Part shown: positions 36,801 through 38,746 of the stretch, in pieces | How the letters are laid out: each line of letters begins with the position of its first letter | Numbering within the stretch: position 1 is the first letter of the stretch | Assembly (NCBI RefSeq): GCF_963678635.1 | Contig: NC_087063.1 | Coordinates: 6,792,386-6,856,385, forward strand | From: Symsagittifera roscoffensis | Lineage: Eukaryota > Xenacoelomorpha > Acoela > Convolutidae | Direction: 5' to 3' | DNA length: 64,000 nucleotides | Translations under genes and position numbers: made by a program | Notes under the pieces: generated by a model | The model's input: only the letters and a program-made list of their open reading frames with translations | Database searches by the model: none | What the model was told of the DNA's origin: nothing

Positions 36801-38216
36801 TTTACGACATTCGCTCTTGGTTGGACAGTCCAAAAAATTTAAGAGCTAACATTCACAATATTTGAACGGAGAGCGCTCGCCTAAAAATCGAGATAATTTA
36901 GTCAAAGTTTTCCGAAAAAAAAAACGTTTTTGGCTGTTTTTTTTCAAGCACTTTTGCCTACGGCGCAAAATAAATCTTTTTACTGTTTTATTGCAATCCC
37001 GGATCATTAACTCCTCGTTCAATAGTTTTATTGAACAACCAAAGAAAAACGAAATTAAAAGTAACATTGTGCTAGTAACGCTGAGACTACGCAAGAAGTA
37101 GCAATTTCGCGGTTGAAACTTTGAGAAGAGCGAAGTGGTTTTCACTTATATAAGTCCTCAATTTTTTCGTTTTTTTTCCAGGAGAAGTTCTATATTAATT
37201 TACGCTCTCATTTAATTTTTAGCGGCATGCAATTTGATTTAATTTCCTTTCATTTGTTTTTTTGTTAAAAGGAAACATTTATTTTGTTAAAAGGAAGGCA
37301 AAATCCACTAGAGAACAGCAAAAGTGTAAAGGTCACGAAAAACGTGGTCGGCTTTTAGTTTCGAAAACGCTATTTAGCGTTCAAATTTGCCAGCGGAATA
37401 AAAAAACTTACCTTTTGATACAGTTTTCACTGAATGGGATAACTTCCTGAAAAAATGCCAATCATGAACGAAATTGAAAGAGCTTTAACGTGATTTACTT
37501 ATTTCTTCGAAACTCGAAAGCTGAAAATCGTTCAAGAAATTTCAATCAACCATTTTTTTCGATTTTCTTGATCTTGTACACTTTTTCAACTGTCTGTTGA
37601 TTATGTTATTTGATGGTTGAAATCAGGGGCGGATCTAGGGTATTCTCAAGGGGGGGGGGATTTTCAAGAAAACTTTGTCGGCCTTTTTTTAGGTCGACCA
37701 AATTGAGTTTCCGAGCTTTCCCAAAACATAATAAAAAGATCCTGTTTTGGTCAAGTTTTCTGCAAAATTTTGAAAATACAGGCAAAAAAAATATATTTTC
37801 AGGTTATTTTTTTGAAAATTTTGACCAAAAAACATACTCCCCCACTAAAAATTAGTATCTATTGGCGCCAAAGGCGCTTTTAGTAAATTTTTAGGATCCG
37901 TCACCAAAAATGGATATCTCAAAATAGTACAAAAGGGGAACCATTTGGGTCGGCAGGGGGTCGAATCCCTGAGGAGGGGGGACCCCTAATTCCGCCCCTG
38001 GTTGAAATGGTATAATTCCAGATCGCACCTATTGCCCTGCTGATTGCCCTGTCCCACTTGGAGGCGTACATGTTTGTGGTGGTGTCGAACACTCTGAATG
38101 TGGCCGTGGCTTGTGTGGTTTGGATAGTGGTGTTCGCATGGAAAATGGCACTCTGCAATCCCACAGGAGAGCCATCACTGTTTTCCCCACCTTTTTCTCA
38201 TCACGTTTTTGATTAA
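12701..38216 (+). CDS. Host gene: multi-pass membrane protein, five predicted exons
   Basis: Exons at 12701-12826, 13614-13764, 14490-14571, 36601-36682 and 38022-38216 join in consistent phase (0, 1, 2, 0) at GT-AG sites, and the last ends in TAA followed by AATAAATAAA near 38243. The product has hydrophobic segments FRAIFISLCLGVSA, YSVGIVIHSILSIFSMF, TFIYLLSFIPAVTFMIATII, FGVAAMIQLLM and two more in the last exon, so it should cross the membrane about four to six times, ending in a short cytoplasmic-type tail. The upstream start is not found. I do not recognise the family. The 22,029 bp intron 3 holds the MITE and Polinton. Splice sites are judged by eye; the first exon and its GTTAGC donor are the weakest. 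Confidence 0.5.
13614..13764 (+). CDS. Host gene predicted exon (2 of 5 seen)
   Basis: The acceptor is TTCAATTCAGCTAG. The frame gives a Ser/Thr-rich loop then a membrane segment (YSVGIVIHSILSIFSMF) ending WKL. Donor GTGACA is chosen because it is the one phase-compatible with the next exon. Confidence 0.45.
14490..14571 (+). CDS. Host gene predicted exon (3 of 5 seen)
   Basis: Bounded by GTGATTTCAG and GTGAGT. It encodes a single membrane segment, TFIYLLSFIPAVTFMIATII. It precedes the intron carrying the nested transposons. Confidence 0.6.
14572..15202. other. Host intron, left of the MITE
   Basis: AT-rich non-coding sequence; nothing recognised. Confidence 0.6.
15195..15202. other. Target-site duplication of hAT MITE, left
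   Basis: CGACTGTC, identical to 34494-34501, directly abutting the CAGGGGCGGA terminus. Confidence 0.9.
15386..15391. other. Target-site duplication of Polinton, left
   Basis: GGAGCG, identical to 34227-34232. Six bp is the known Polinton duplication length. Confidence 0.9.
15392..15653 (+). repeat. Polinton terminal inverted repeat, left
   Basis: Matches the reverse complement of 34016-34226. It contains an 11-G run and several TGGTCACCATGTA-type subrepeats alternating with ATAATTTTATACCTAAT. It has one additional unit of about 51 bp compared with the right copy, which explains the length difference of 262 against 211 bp. Confidence 0.92.
15654..16548. other. Polinton left subterminal non-coding region
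   Basis: No convincing gene. A 102-codon minus frame at 16109-16417 has no recognised domain and is treated as chance. A GCGGCGGCCGCCACC GC-rich spot at about 15891 stands out from the AT-rich surroundings. Confidence 0.5.
16549..16995 (-). CDS. Adenain-type cysteine protease (Polinton PRO)
   Basis: Maturation protease of the Ulp1/adenovirus protease fold, expected to cleave capsid and core precursors. With the start at 16995 it has 148 codons and the triad is visible: His52 in GTHWIVI, Asp67 in YFADPLG, the oxyanion Gln100 in PMQDS and nucleophile Cys107 in TMCGSFC. The frame stays open upstream to 17079, but the start at 16995 lies immediately after the stop of the capsid gene (16998) and matches the usual N-terminal length of the family. 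It is the last gene of the leftward block. The frame is intact, with all catalytic residues. Confidence 0.88.
   Translation of the reverse strand: MDETQLQDLIQNCKHLKYKFFGVFAADNFPPLVPNNIFMIVNTSKSDSPGTHWIVICNRRNVLYFADPLGLPLWQYTNLYKRLNENFHQVTELMTNFPMQDSNSTMCGSFCIYIAHLIFDKNFNGDASDFVYITDHVLKRFLTHMLTH
16998..18305 (-). CDS. Major capsid protein, double jelly-roll (Polinton PY)
   Basis: A 435-residue protein in the size range of Polinton major capsid proteins. The N-terminal part has the LEFEITGDRNNFVDL...IYLEIRCKV pattern followed by NNSLYSLFSDCTLSANG, a signature of PY proteins in which a beta-rich segment precedes the first jelly roll. The C-terminal half again alternates short strands (GLEQVTLRRNGLPI; LTANLEIFVWG). 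Family knowledge: it would form hexon-like trimers in an icosahedral shell. It overlaps the upstream basic protein by 11 bp and is followed within 2 bp by the protease. Frame intact. Assignment rests on pattern, not alignment. Confidence 0.85.
   Translation of the reverse strand: MIANLLPNEATHSSLDLFEKQPLLITFENAFDQKIGPVYSPNGPMLEFEITGDRNNFVDLQKIYLEIRCKVTQSNGADLRYDNTDATVSDSPFLVNNSLYSLFSDCTLSANGLKISNANSNFAHKSFIGTEFSNSKGAKDSWLKCQGYRFENNPAAIDAADFTSQRELVRESREIWFYGPAGVDFFTCDKHLLSGVTLRLSYRRSHEDFLIISEDAAKHYKLQILEANLYVRKMTVTDHVLSAIESTLLKTPANYPYQEEITKTFLATAGQRSWQQEDIFAREPVRQIIIALNTNNAFLGTNRTNPFHYQKFGLEQVTLRRNGLPIAITPISTQDHKRLFFNTLSALGLLHCGLGITLDNYQQHFIMCFDLTSTQQAAHDFLHPELTNCSVSLDLQFSNALTANLEIFVWGIRSSNVFITSDRKVTKNVLPISTV
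18295..18717 (-). CDS. Basic core / pVI-like minor virion protein
   Basis: 140 residues. The N-terminal third has a GSGFGALAAGIGRVAIPF glycine/alanine-rich amphipathic stretch, and the C-terminal half is extremely Arg/Lys-rich (GGGRRRRRK, RRRRS, RKRK). This layout recalls adenovirus minor virion proteins, where an amphipathic N-terminus acts on membranes and a basic tail contacts DNA or capsid; such proteins are known in Polintons and adintoviruses. It sits between the two capsid genes and overlaps the major capsid start. Role is inferred from composition and neighbours. Confidence 0.6.
   Translation of the reverse strand: MEQYYAKQASLPHFSGHYRQRGSGFGALAAGIGRVAIPFARRVILPAAKKLGRELLMSAAPELIDVAMKKKSPKQALKNTVTKTARKQLGGGRRRRRKTPMNGLRRRRSVGARKRKTTIRRKTRPVRSRADFFSNIKNDR
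18724..19620 (-). CDS. Minor capsid / penton protein, single jelly-roll (Polinton PX)
   Basis: 298 residues. The early segment FRNFCKEEIALDGDWRVALSEIIFP and later SLIFVYIDIIQYQTVGD and the C-terminal VQLRTETGRLVPF are a pattern seen in Polinton PX proteins, which form capsid vertices. It precedes the basic protein by 6 bp and its start overlaps the integrase 3' end by 38 bp. A second in-frame Met at residue 10 is an alternative start that would reduce this overlap. Frame intact. Confidence 0.82.
   Translation of the reverse strand: METKLIITKMGSDEFTVHLISTASMDYFPDNTLASFRNFCKEEIALDGDWRVALSEIIFPTKLNNVTDEEFTYFRASEVVASKSNAGNRNTISRPYYGEKVYIKSGEYTFIEQLINEIKTKLKDKIHFDASPQEITNSMSIWMNANEGISFPSPQIPSLLGYNAKLAENGEYHIGYKMIPSFDASYEGNELYESHFPYDLSSGTSLIFVYIDIIQYQTVGDAKAPLLRVIDSNRRIKNGSACSIEPNHRKNFTNLDYKKLFTSSVQSISVQLRTETGRLVPFAGTGKVVLTLKFKRFD
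19583..20818 (-). CDS. Retroviral-type integrase (Polinton INT)
   Basis: 411 codons from the first Met. The catalytic core has Asp171 (WSLDLAYVDK), Asp231 (VWVDKGTEF) and Glu264 (SAFAERNI), a DDE triad. Before it is a region with KLLYTKGPAAFGSVKNL that corresponds to the N-terminal domain used by Polinton integrases. After it, FYVGDYVRI and IFTDEVFEIVAI suggest an SH3/chromodomain-like tail. It joins element ends to host DNA, giving 6 bp duplications, as seen here. The first 73 residues overlap the upstream gene in another frame for about 300 bp and are low complexity, so Met74, Met77 or Met81 (20599-20578) are likelier starts. Confidence 0.9.
   Translation of the reverse strand: MPNRFSARLRAKQLSPSQLLPPSSPTTTRQLRTRRDQNPPLRRLDRQLSNPEPSNLTQEKPRKKNFSPPPTTTMTTMIKTMKAVKNRLRRRQQKNGNPTISEEKKLKLLYTKGPAAFGSVKNLTNASQLSPKKVRNFLRSQSSHTKYGLFRKTYPRLKVIVNDINEIWSLDLAYVDKLAKYNRGVRYLLVAVDCLSRYLRVEPLKTKYAKETTEAFKKMIKTKQPKKVWVDKGTEFKGEFEKLCTKREIIKYNTHSEKKSAFAERNIRSLKSIMYKYLEFEWTYSYIEKLQSFVQTINSRVNRVTKLAPNKVTRKHVPALVSLIANSSSKLVQKPKFYVGDYVRIAKTDLPFRKGYKQIFTDEVFEIVAIPTVNPPTYSLIDAEKEEISGKFYEKELSLIGNKADYNENGQ
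20514..21464 (-). CDS. Conserved-looking Polinton protein, acidic tail, unknown
   Basis: 316 codons. It has a Pro/Ser-rich N-terminus, a KR-rich patch (NLHRKRNLS), a central predicted globular part (about residues 125-230, with a LYDTQQNTKKLEGVFYP segment) and a disordered Ser/Lys/Thr tail with an eight-Asp run (DDDDDDDD). A C-terminal acidic tail next to basic clusters suggests a nucleic acid or histone-like partner. It lies between the small core-like gene and the integrase and overlaps the latter. No family is assigned. Confidence 0.6.
   Translation of the reverse strand: MYAEEFILIPRKTYAPDEKTAPQSQILHNPLINDKSSQLNYIQRFRERNISRDSPPPLNPTSPIPLTPNNVVPNLHRKRNLSALTNFSDDGDDEAEKNFESNNSLQQTSSKRTEKNDEKSNGKTAEVFRKVMESIQELLEANKLERANIVLKQLFKVESLTLDVDGYVLIQGKSTLVKIESFLYDTQQNTKKLEGVFYPQILKELNLDPSLVSNTYAKQILRSLKSEAAKPFSTSSSFVSDDNPTTEDSKRSKPSSSKTRSTTLKPRTKQSDTRKTQKKEFFPTTNDDDDDDDKNYESSKESFATTSTKEWKSYYQ
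21475..21735 (-). CDS. Small conserved Polinton/adintovirus-type protein
   Basis: The frame is 98 codons from 21771; the Met at 21735 (MLNSRHCRSIL...) lies outside most of the overlap with the ATPase and is preferred. The pattern 'few residues, ILTGAD, then CDCFVNVFLGHVP, then basic REKRKVL, then Leu/Gly-rich end' resembles a short protein I recall between ATPase and capsid genes of many Polintons and adintoviruses, whose function is not established. Basic and helical, so a core or DNA-binding role is possible. The start is uncertain by 36 bases. Confidence 0.55.
   Translation of the reverse strand, partial: QMLNSRHCRSILTGADSNFIRFLCDCFVNVFLGHVPANKSFIESKKIPFGKIVDPKFSIREKRKVLANNISLVKSIGESCYIYLKN
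21722..22474 (-). CDS. DNA packaging ATPase, FtsK/HerA type (Polinton ATP)
   Basis: 250 codons. Walker A is GPSGSGKT (residues 37-44), Walker B is MIVFDD (103-108), and a sensor-type segment HVIYVKHNLFQQ follows, as in A32-like packaging ATPases of the Polinton lineage. It would pump element DNA into the capsid. An internal Met21 (MNKIIS) is the more usual start and would shorten the overlap with the upstream membrane protein gene. The reading frame is intact. Presence of this gene with both capsid proteins and the protease means a full morphogenesis set. Confidence 0.88.
   Translation of the reverse strand: MAFNTIQYSWLHVTQSQVIIMNKIISTKDRLFMSVSGPSGSGKTDLIFQMFLKGTFYPSYNKIFYFYLHDQPKYRSFVSHNKFDIEFIKLSSFEIVNNLRDCMIVFDDTCEEIFNEKDFVKLATAGRHKNVHVIYVKHNLFQQSKQSRTIDLNTTHLILFKSPRDIQQIDYLGRQLNNAKFLRHAYQLATKEDFGHLLIDLDPKTSECLRYSSNIVPPSPTIFYLPSSKAVITSLENERERIMYIEANAQ
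22417..22707 (-). CDS. Small membrane protein with two hydrophobic segments
   Basis: The frame opens at 22743 (108 codons); the second Met, at 22707 (MEIEETTTVE), is preferred because it follows the neighbouring gene closely. It has an acidic N-terminus, a membrane segment VVFFTQVCFIFILLSLSI, a short loop, and a second segment IWLSILSSTVGYMLP ending in PNPKL. Two-segment small proteins with a Gly-Tyr-x-Leu-Pro end are familiar near the ATPase of Polinton-like elements. Possible roles are a virion membrane component or holin-like protein; none is shown. Confidence 0.6.
   Translation of the reverse strand: MEIEETTTVENNDCDFVDIGVAEKSLSHENRSWKFCNSVSLPSAEVVFFTQVCFIFILLSLSISKLSFYNLSCDETAIWLSILSSTVGYMLPNPKL
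22697..22993 (-). CDS. Small hypothetical Polinton protein A
   Basis: 98 codons. The central part LPKELLDEISTGNVEKIVRILLTDKNIARYIIKY aligns by eye with the product of 23092-23412 (LPVELKELVKTDNVEEI...), so the two look like tandem paralogues. Charged, with a basic C-terminus, no membrane segment. It overlaps the membrane protein gene by a few codons. Function unknown. Confidence 0.5.
   Translation of the reverse strand: MSCLKIQNFKKIFLPKENTQNVSLTGDNLPKELLDEISTGNVEKIVRILLTDKNIARYIIKYKPNGNRSERKKGDWYAVVTINLDTNKQKRSSSKHGN
23092..23391 (-). CDS. Small hypothetical Polinton protein B, likely paralogue of A
   Basis: The frame starts at 23412 with a second Met at 23391 (MSRLQEFRQ). It shares the 'LPxELxEL...DNVEEI' pattern and the following hydrophobic-basic strand with protein A (22697-22993). 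His/Gln-rich centre (QIHLHDHQLP). Located 100 bp upstream of protein A on the same strand, which fits tandem duplication. No family assigned. Confidence 0.5.
   Translation of the reverse strand: MSRLQEFRQSIPLFNLNLEGLQPQLGERRQIHLHDHQLPVELKELVKTDNVEEIHLVQATIRVAAHFVVKFKSNCNHDKFTKYEFFFIERGVDLPVEPK
23288..23632 (-). CDS. Small hypothetical protein, overlaps neighbours
   Basis: 114 codons, or 95 from the internal Met (MTNQSPENN). The middle part alternates short strands (PRIKVTLTRTGIL; QITLNDIEIDNL) and ends with a disordered Ser/Pro tail. It overlaps the exonuclease-like gene by 65 bp and protein B by about 100 bp, close packing typical of the element, but it could be a chance frame. Unknown. Confidence 0.4.
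   Translation of the reverse strand: MNCPMMQTTLSPNLLVYASMTNQSPENNSTPRIKVTLTRTGILDCRGKPLLQKLEQITLNDIEIDNLRKFFTVLDYFHLYNVQTPGISPVNSVVQSQPGRASTSAGREKTNPFA
23568..24164 (-). CDS. Exonuclease-like (RNase H-fold) candidate
   Basis: 198 codons. The start LIILDIEGFKCGKKPLIIKEL gives a strand followed by Asp-x-Glu, the exo I motif of DEDD nucleases. Further on come a FFAKGTQKSVLL segment and a NLEDFGCPKIEQLL...CKRHSH segment with conserved-looking Cys/His. I recall this order from a protein family common in invertebrate mobile elements that is usually unnamed. Role as a 3'-5' exonuclease is an inference; the third and fourth acidic residues are not certain. Start 24164 abuts the stop of the upstream gene (24165). 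Confidence 0.45.
   Translation of the reverse strand: MKVMLTQRKKTKKLFFNHLIILDIEGFKCGKKPLIIKELSVCSANTIDTIHFLPPVQFNNLSKEEKKAYNWVSKFLHGLRWDEGEYPYSYLDQIFDSIRLRNPNSHFFAKGTQKSVLLAEYLKLPVTNLEDFGCPKIEQLLGQEKHICKRHSHLLPSHQLLKHCTRRKSKVFFDWLQNELSNDANNLISKFVGLRFND
24165..24587 (-). CDS. Hypothetical Polinton protein with LHDAAGY motif
   Basis: 140 codons, starting at 24587 (a second Met lies five codons in). The middle has an RIHAILHDAAGYLQ segment followed by GPGYTYV and LGHVTGIAFC. His-Asp plus GPG recalls phospholipase A2-like or DUF1353-like pockets, but spacing is not canonical, so no enzyme is claimed. It is immediately followed by the exonuclease-like gene with no gap, and sits between it and the His-x-His protein. 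Confidence 0.45.
   Translation of the reverse strand: MSSVNMISTFDLKLIHEIFIDLKSQYPDKSVRFQYFLATCLYLDADINLDFVLKNRPYGGLIGIDNSSLDKHLKHFKFLRIHAILHDAAGYLQEKNHTGPGYTYVLPCPIKNCYLGHVTGIAFCLFLKAFKPKLFRLLEC
24620..25408 (-). CDS. Protein with HUH-like His-x-His motif
   Basis: 262 codons. Residues 20-30 form a strand (FKFVITEK). Around residue 60 is KKIHYHILIQV, His-hydrophobic-His inside a hydrophobic strand, as in HUH endonucleases (Rep, relaxase). About 30 residues later TCFKYLVSPAK has a tyrosine in a helix-like context, although the usual YxxK spacing is absent. The rest is a Ser/Thr/Lys-rich linker and a helical C-terminus. No helicase domain. Polintons are not known for HUH proteins, so this is a hypothesis. 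It lies third from the promoter end of the leftward block. Confidence 0.4.
   Translation of the reverse strand: MAEAMFEVVLPDYFKKFQPNFKFVITEKTPNLSTFKNYAFGSHFKSEYCPFSVENEKKIHYHILIQVDSEEQLNQFFPSQKCFSVPCIFTCFKYLVSPAKDVKGNGELFDKLKLALTYSAQPVAANLDLLDFTAIKKRLPNLLLSATSSNKQTSPNQNVCKKSPAVGGQKRIDNTVTPAASSTSNKSVRISTSVSKKHTESRHVQTDEMNTETLKRFESLINGPHSAAFCKIMDILTSGYGKLDVDTDVLFVKFIVEEKVKF
25423..25794 (-). CDS. PC4-like ssDNA-binding candidate
   Basis: 123 codons. About residues 20-75 read as strands (CYFDISENSKRLVRATLK; TYVFLKVFKK; ECVQRLSLS) followed by a helix with SSEEFSKLLKS, the order of the PC4/Sub1 domain (beta sheet then helix after a 'slS-x-eqw-x-x-L' motif). The tail is Lys/Arg/Ser-rich with KRARKS, a possible nuclear signal. 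First gene of the leftward block, so likely expressed early in that unit. The resemblance is weak and by eye only. Confidence 0.4.
   Translation of the reverse strand: MNKTKTSTTANADKDFGDCYFDISENSKRLVRATLKTYDQTGTYVFLKVFKKATEGAEFECVQRLSLSSEEFSKLLKSGKSIRAQTSEISDTVENKDKPQSNCKRARKSQLSSNTNDFKHDSN
25795..26278. promoter_or_regulatory. Divergent intergenic region of the Polinton
   Basis: It separates the leftward and rightward gene blocks and so should hold both sets of promoters. It is AT-rich with TTTATATAC near 25910 on the plus strand. No defined motif is claimed. Confidence 0.5.
26279..26578 (+). CDS. Small hypothetical Polinton protein C
   Basis: The frame opens with Met at 26249, but the next Met at 26279 (MPCYIIAGYSN) begins the structured part and is preferred; about 99 codons. 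Strand-like segments GNFVAIINEE and CTHHVMIPK are followed by a helix (FLHLFSKLSLKI), an order also seen in the PC4-like candidate of the other block. Weak evidence of a shared fold. First gene of the rightward block. Function unknown. Confidence 0.45.
   Translation: MPCYIIAGYSNHERTIFYETVHGNFVAIINEEKSFNSDEWTCTHHVMIPKNFLHLFSKLSLKISKKDEELNIKYLSYLTNSGKYTDPDEPLALQVDIST
26630..26914 (+). CDS. Small acidic protein with PKKKRKL nuclear signal
   Basis: Start at the ATG 26630 (MCENQLEYFEE); upstream in frame only a TTG is present. About 94 codons: an acidic, aromatic N-terminus (FEEIEFFDRLWG), a Ser/Pro/Thr-rich middle with several SP and TP sites, and near the C-terminus PKKKRKLTT, a classical monopartite nuclear localisation motif. 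This layout suits a small transcription activator or regulator acting in the nucleus, but no domain is recognised. It is 51 bp after protein C and 1.6 kb before the polymerase. Confidence 0.5.
   Translation: MCENQLEYFEEIEFFDRLWGMEQIESPSVVTPKADPSPVVSPWLDEPGCSTPKRTPEATVSNHMENLTPSLCLAPKKKRKLTTLEKAQEYLDLI
26915..28551. other. Long AT-rich non-coding stretch before the polymerase gene
   Basis: 1.6 kb, rich in poly-A and poly-T runs, no frame of interest. It probably contains the polymerase promoter and 5' UTR. Near 28330-28440 the AT bias drops briefly (ATGGCGGGAAATTC and GGCGGGAAC, a repeated GGCGGGAA motif), a possible regulatory spot since TTTGGCGGGAA-type sites bind E2F factors. Confidence 0.45.
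28552..33674 (+). CDS. Protein-primed-type DNA polymerase B (Polinton POLB), one in-frame stop, one intron
   Basis: Replicates the element. Exon 1 is 28552-32293, exon 2 is 32941-33674. The N-terminus has three C2H2 fingers (first Cys4, Cys7, His20, His25). The 3'-5' exonuclease has FDFES (about residue 492) and HNIQNYD (about 633), with an HNH/endonuclease VII-like insertion between (CWICC...NCHFSG...AHEKCN; the usual His of the first DH pair is Asn here). Polymerase motifs follow: DANNLYG at 31258, NNCAYGK at 31780, YSDTDS at 32059. An in-frame TGA at 30838-30840 splits the frame; both sides are colinear with the family. Exon 2 supplies the AKGVSK and DDKRYIL...GH C-terminal block, then an acidic tail. 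As it stands the gene is broken unless the stop is read through. Confidence 0.9.
30838..30840 (+). other. In-frame TGA in the polymerase gene
   Basis: A single stop between two colinear halves of the polymerase, located between the exonuclease and polymerase domains (after LPPLQN). No frameshift accompanies it, so it is one substitution, a sequencing error or readthrough. Confidence 0.85.
32294..32940 (+). other. Intron in the polymerase gene, filled with GTGGGCGAAAA/T-run repeats
   Basis: Donor CCAGAG|GTAATT and acceptor AAAATTTTAG|AC. Joining is phase 1 and restores the order of the conserved C-terminal block without a stop. Between about 32350 and 32745 the sequence is an imperfect array of T-runs alternating with GTGGGCGAAAA or GGGCGAAAA units. 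The gene C-terminal block on the far side shows this is an intron or an insertion behaving as one. Confidence 0.75.
33675..34015. other. 3' UTR and right subterminal region of the Polinton
   Basis: AATAAA at about 33712 lies 38 bp after the polymerase stop and is a likely poly(A) signal. Nothing else recognised before the terminal repeat. Confidence 0.55.
34016..34226 (-). repeat. Polinton terminal inverted repeat, right
   Basis: Inverted copy of 15392-15653, ending GCATACTACT at the element edge. It has one fewer internal ~51 bp unit, an 11-C run, and the same GGTCACCAT subrepeats. Confidence 0.92.
34494..34501. other. Target-site duplication of hAT MITE, right
   Basis: CGACTGTC, identical to 15195-15202. 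Confidence 0.9.
34502..36600. other. Host intron, right of the MITE
   Basis: Non-coding and AT-rich. TCGATTATAAT-like words recur (about 35350, 35415, 36045). The first copy of a 360 bp intronic repeat lies at about 36110-36470. Confidence 0.5.
36110..36470 (+). repeat. Diverged intronic repeat, copy 1
   Basis: Shares order of motifs with 37250-37610 and 39640-39975: purine-rich start, 'CCxGCGGAATxTAAA', 'TTGATCCAGTTTTTTCAA', 'AATGCCAGTC', 'AAGAGxTxTA', then 'CAACTGTCTGTTGGCTA'. Copies differ by perhaps 25-30 percent. Confidence 0.5.
36601..36682 (+). CDS. Host gene predicted exon (4 of 5 seen)
   Basis: Acceptor ATTAATTTAG and donor GTAAGT. Phase continues exon 3 and gives WQATSVVNIPPSEPCMFGV, ending in a membrane segment. 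Confidence 0.6.
37250..37610 (+). repeat. Diverged intronic repeat, copy 2
   Basis: Begins near GTTAAAAGGAAGGCAAAATCC and ends with CAACTGTCTGTTGATTA, in the same order as copies 1 and 3. It lies directly before the MITE target site. Confidence 0.5.
37616..37623. other. Target-site duplication of second hAT MITE, left
   Basis: GTTGAAAT, identical to 38001-38008. Confidence 0.9.
37624..38000. mobile_element. Intact hAT-type MITE
   Basis: 377 bp, starting CAGGGGCGGATCTAGGG and ending AATTCCGCCCCTG. Ten terminal bases are perfectly inverted. Exact 8 bp GTTGAAAT duplications flank it. No coding potential. Same family as 15203-34493, sharing the internal G-run and GAATCCCTG segments. It ends 21 bp from the following splice acceptor. 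Confidence 0.92.
38001..38008. other. Target-site duplication of second hAT MITE, right
   Basis: GTTGAAAT. Confidence 0.9.
38022..38216 (+). CDS. Host gene predicted last exon
   Basis: Acceptor TATAATTCCAG, then 64 codons to TAA. Two long hydrophobic segments (IAPIALLIALSHLEAYMFVV and VAVACVVWIVVFAWKM) and a short polar tail. AATAAATAAA follows at about 38243. Confidence 0.6.
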   Translation: MAPIALLIALSHLEAYMFVVVSNTLNVAVACVVWIVVFAWKMALCNPTGEPSLFSPPFSHHVFD

Positions 38217-38633
38217 AGAAACAAGAAAAAAATGATAAAAAAATAAATAAAAGTGAAGAAATGGTGCGATGTTCGCTTGAACTAGACTTTATGTTACTTA
38301 TGCTTATTAAAAAAAAAATCCTTTTTTTATGACTGTATCATGTTAACTGAATTTGAAACAAAATTGAATGTGAATGAAAAATAAAAATGATAAATCAAAT
38401 TCAATTGAATGCAAAATCATCATGTAATTCAGATTTTTCAGAAAAGAAAAACTCCGTTTTTTTTAAACTATTGATCAAGTTTTTCACATAAAAAGTTCAT
38501 TTCTTTCTAATTAAAACTGTGGACCAAAATTTAAAAGTTCGAAGTTCAACTAGTTGGACTTTTTTAAGTTTTGTGAATAATAAATCGTAGTGATAAGAAA
38601 ACTGGCAAGACGAAAATTAGTTTTTGATTACAG
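38217..38633. other. Intergenic or intronic AT-rich sequence
   Basis: Contains the poly(A) signal of the upstream gene near 38243. Nothing else seen. Confidence 0.5.
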
Positions 38634-38746
38634 TTGCTGAAAAGTACCCTGGATGGGCAAATGCATTCTCCAACACGGCCAATGATGACATAGACAGATT
38701 GAGATACTGCAGCTGTTCGGATCCGCAACTGAAAAGGACTCTCAAG
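38634..38746 (+). CDS. Second host exon group, exon a
   Basis: Acceptor TTTGATTACAG, donor GTAGCT. Encodes AEKYPGWANAFSNTANDDI then RLRYCSCSDPQLKRTLK, a polar, Cys-containing segment. It joins in phase 0 to 40112-40273. Could belong to the preceding gene through an alternative donor or to a separate gene. Family unknown. Confidence 0.45.
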
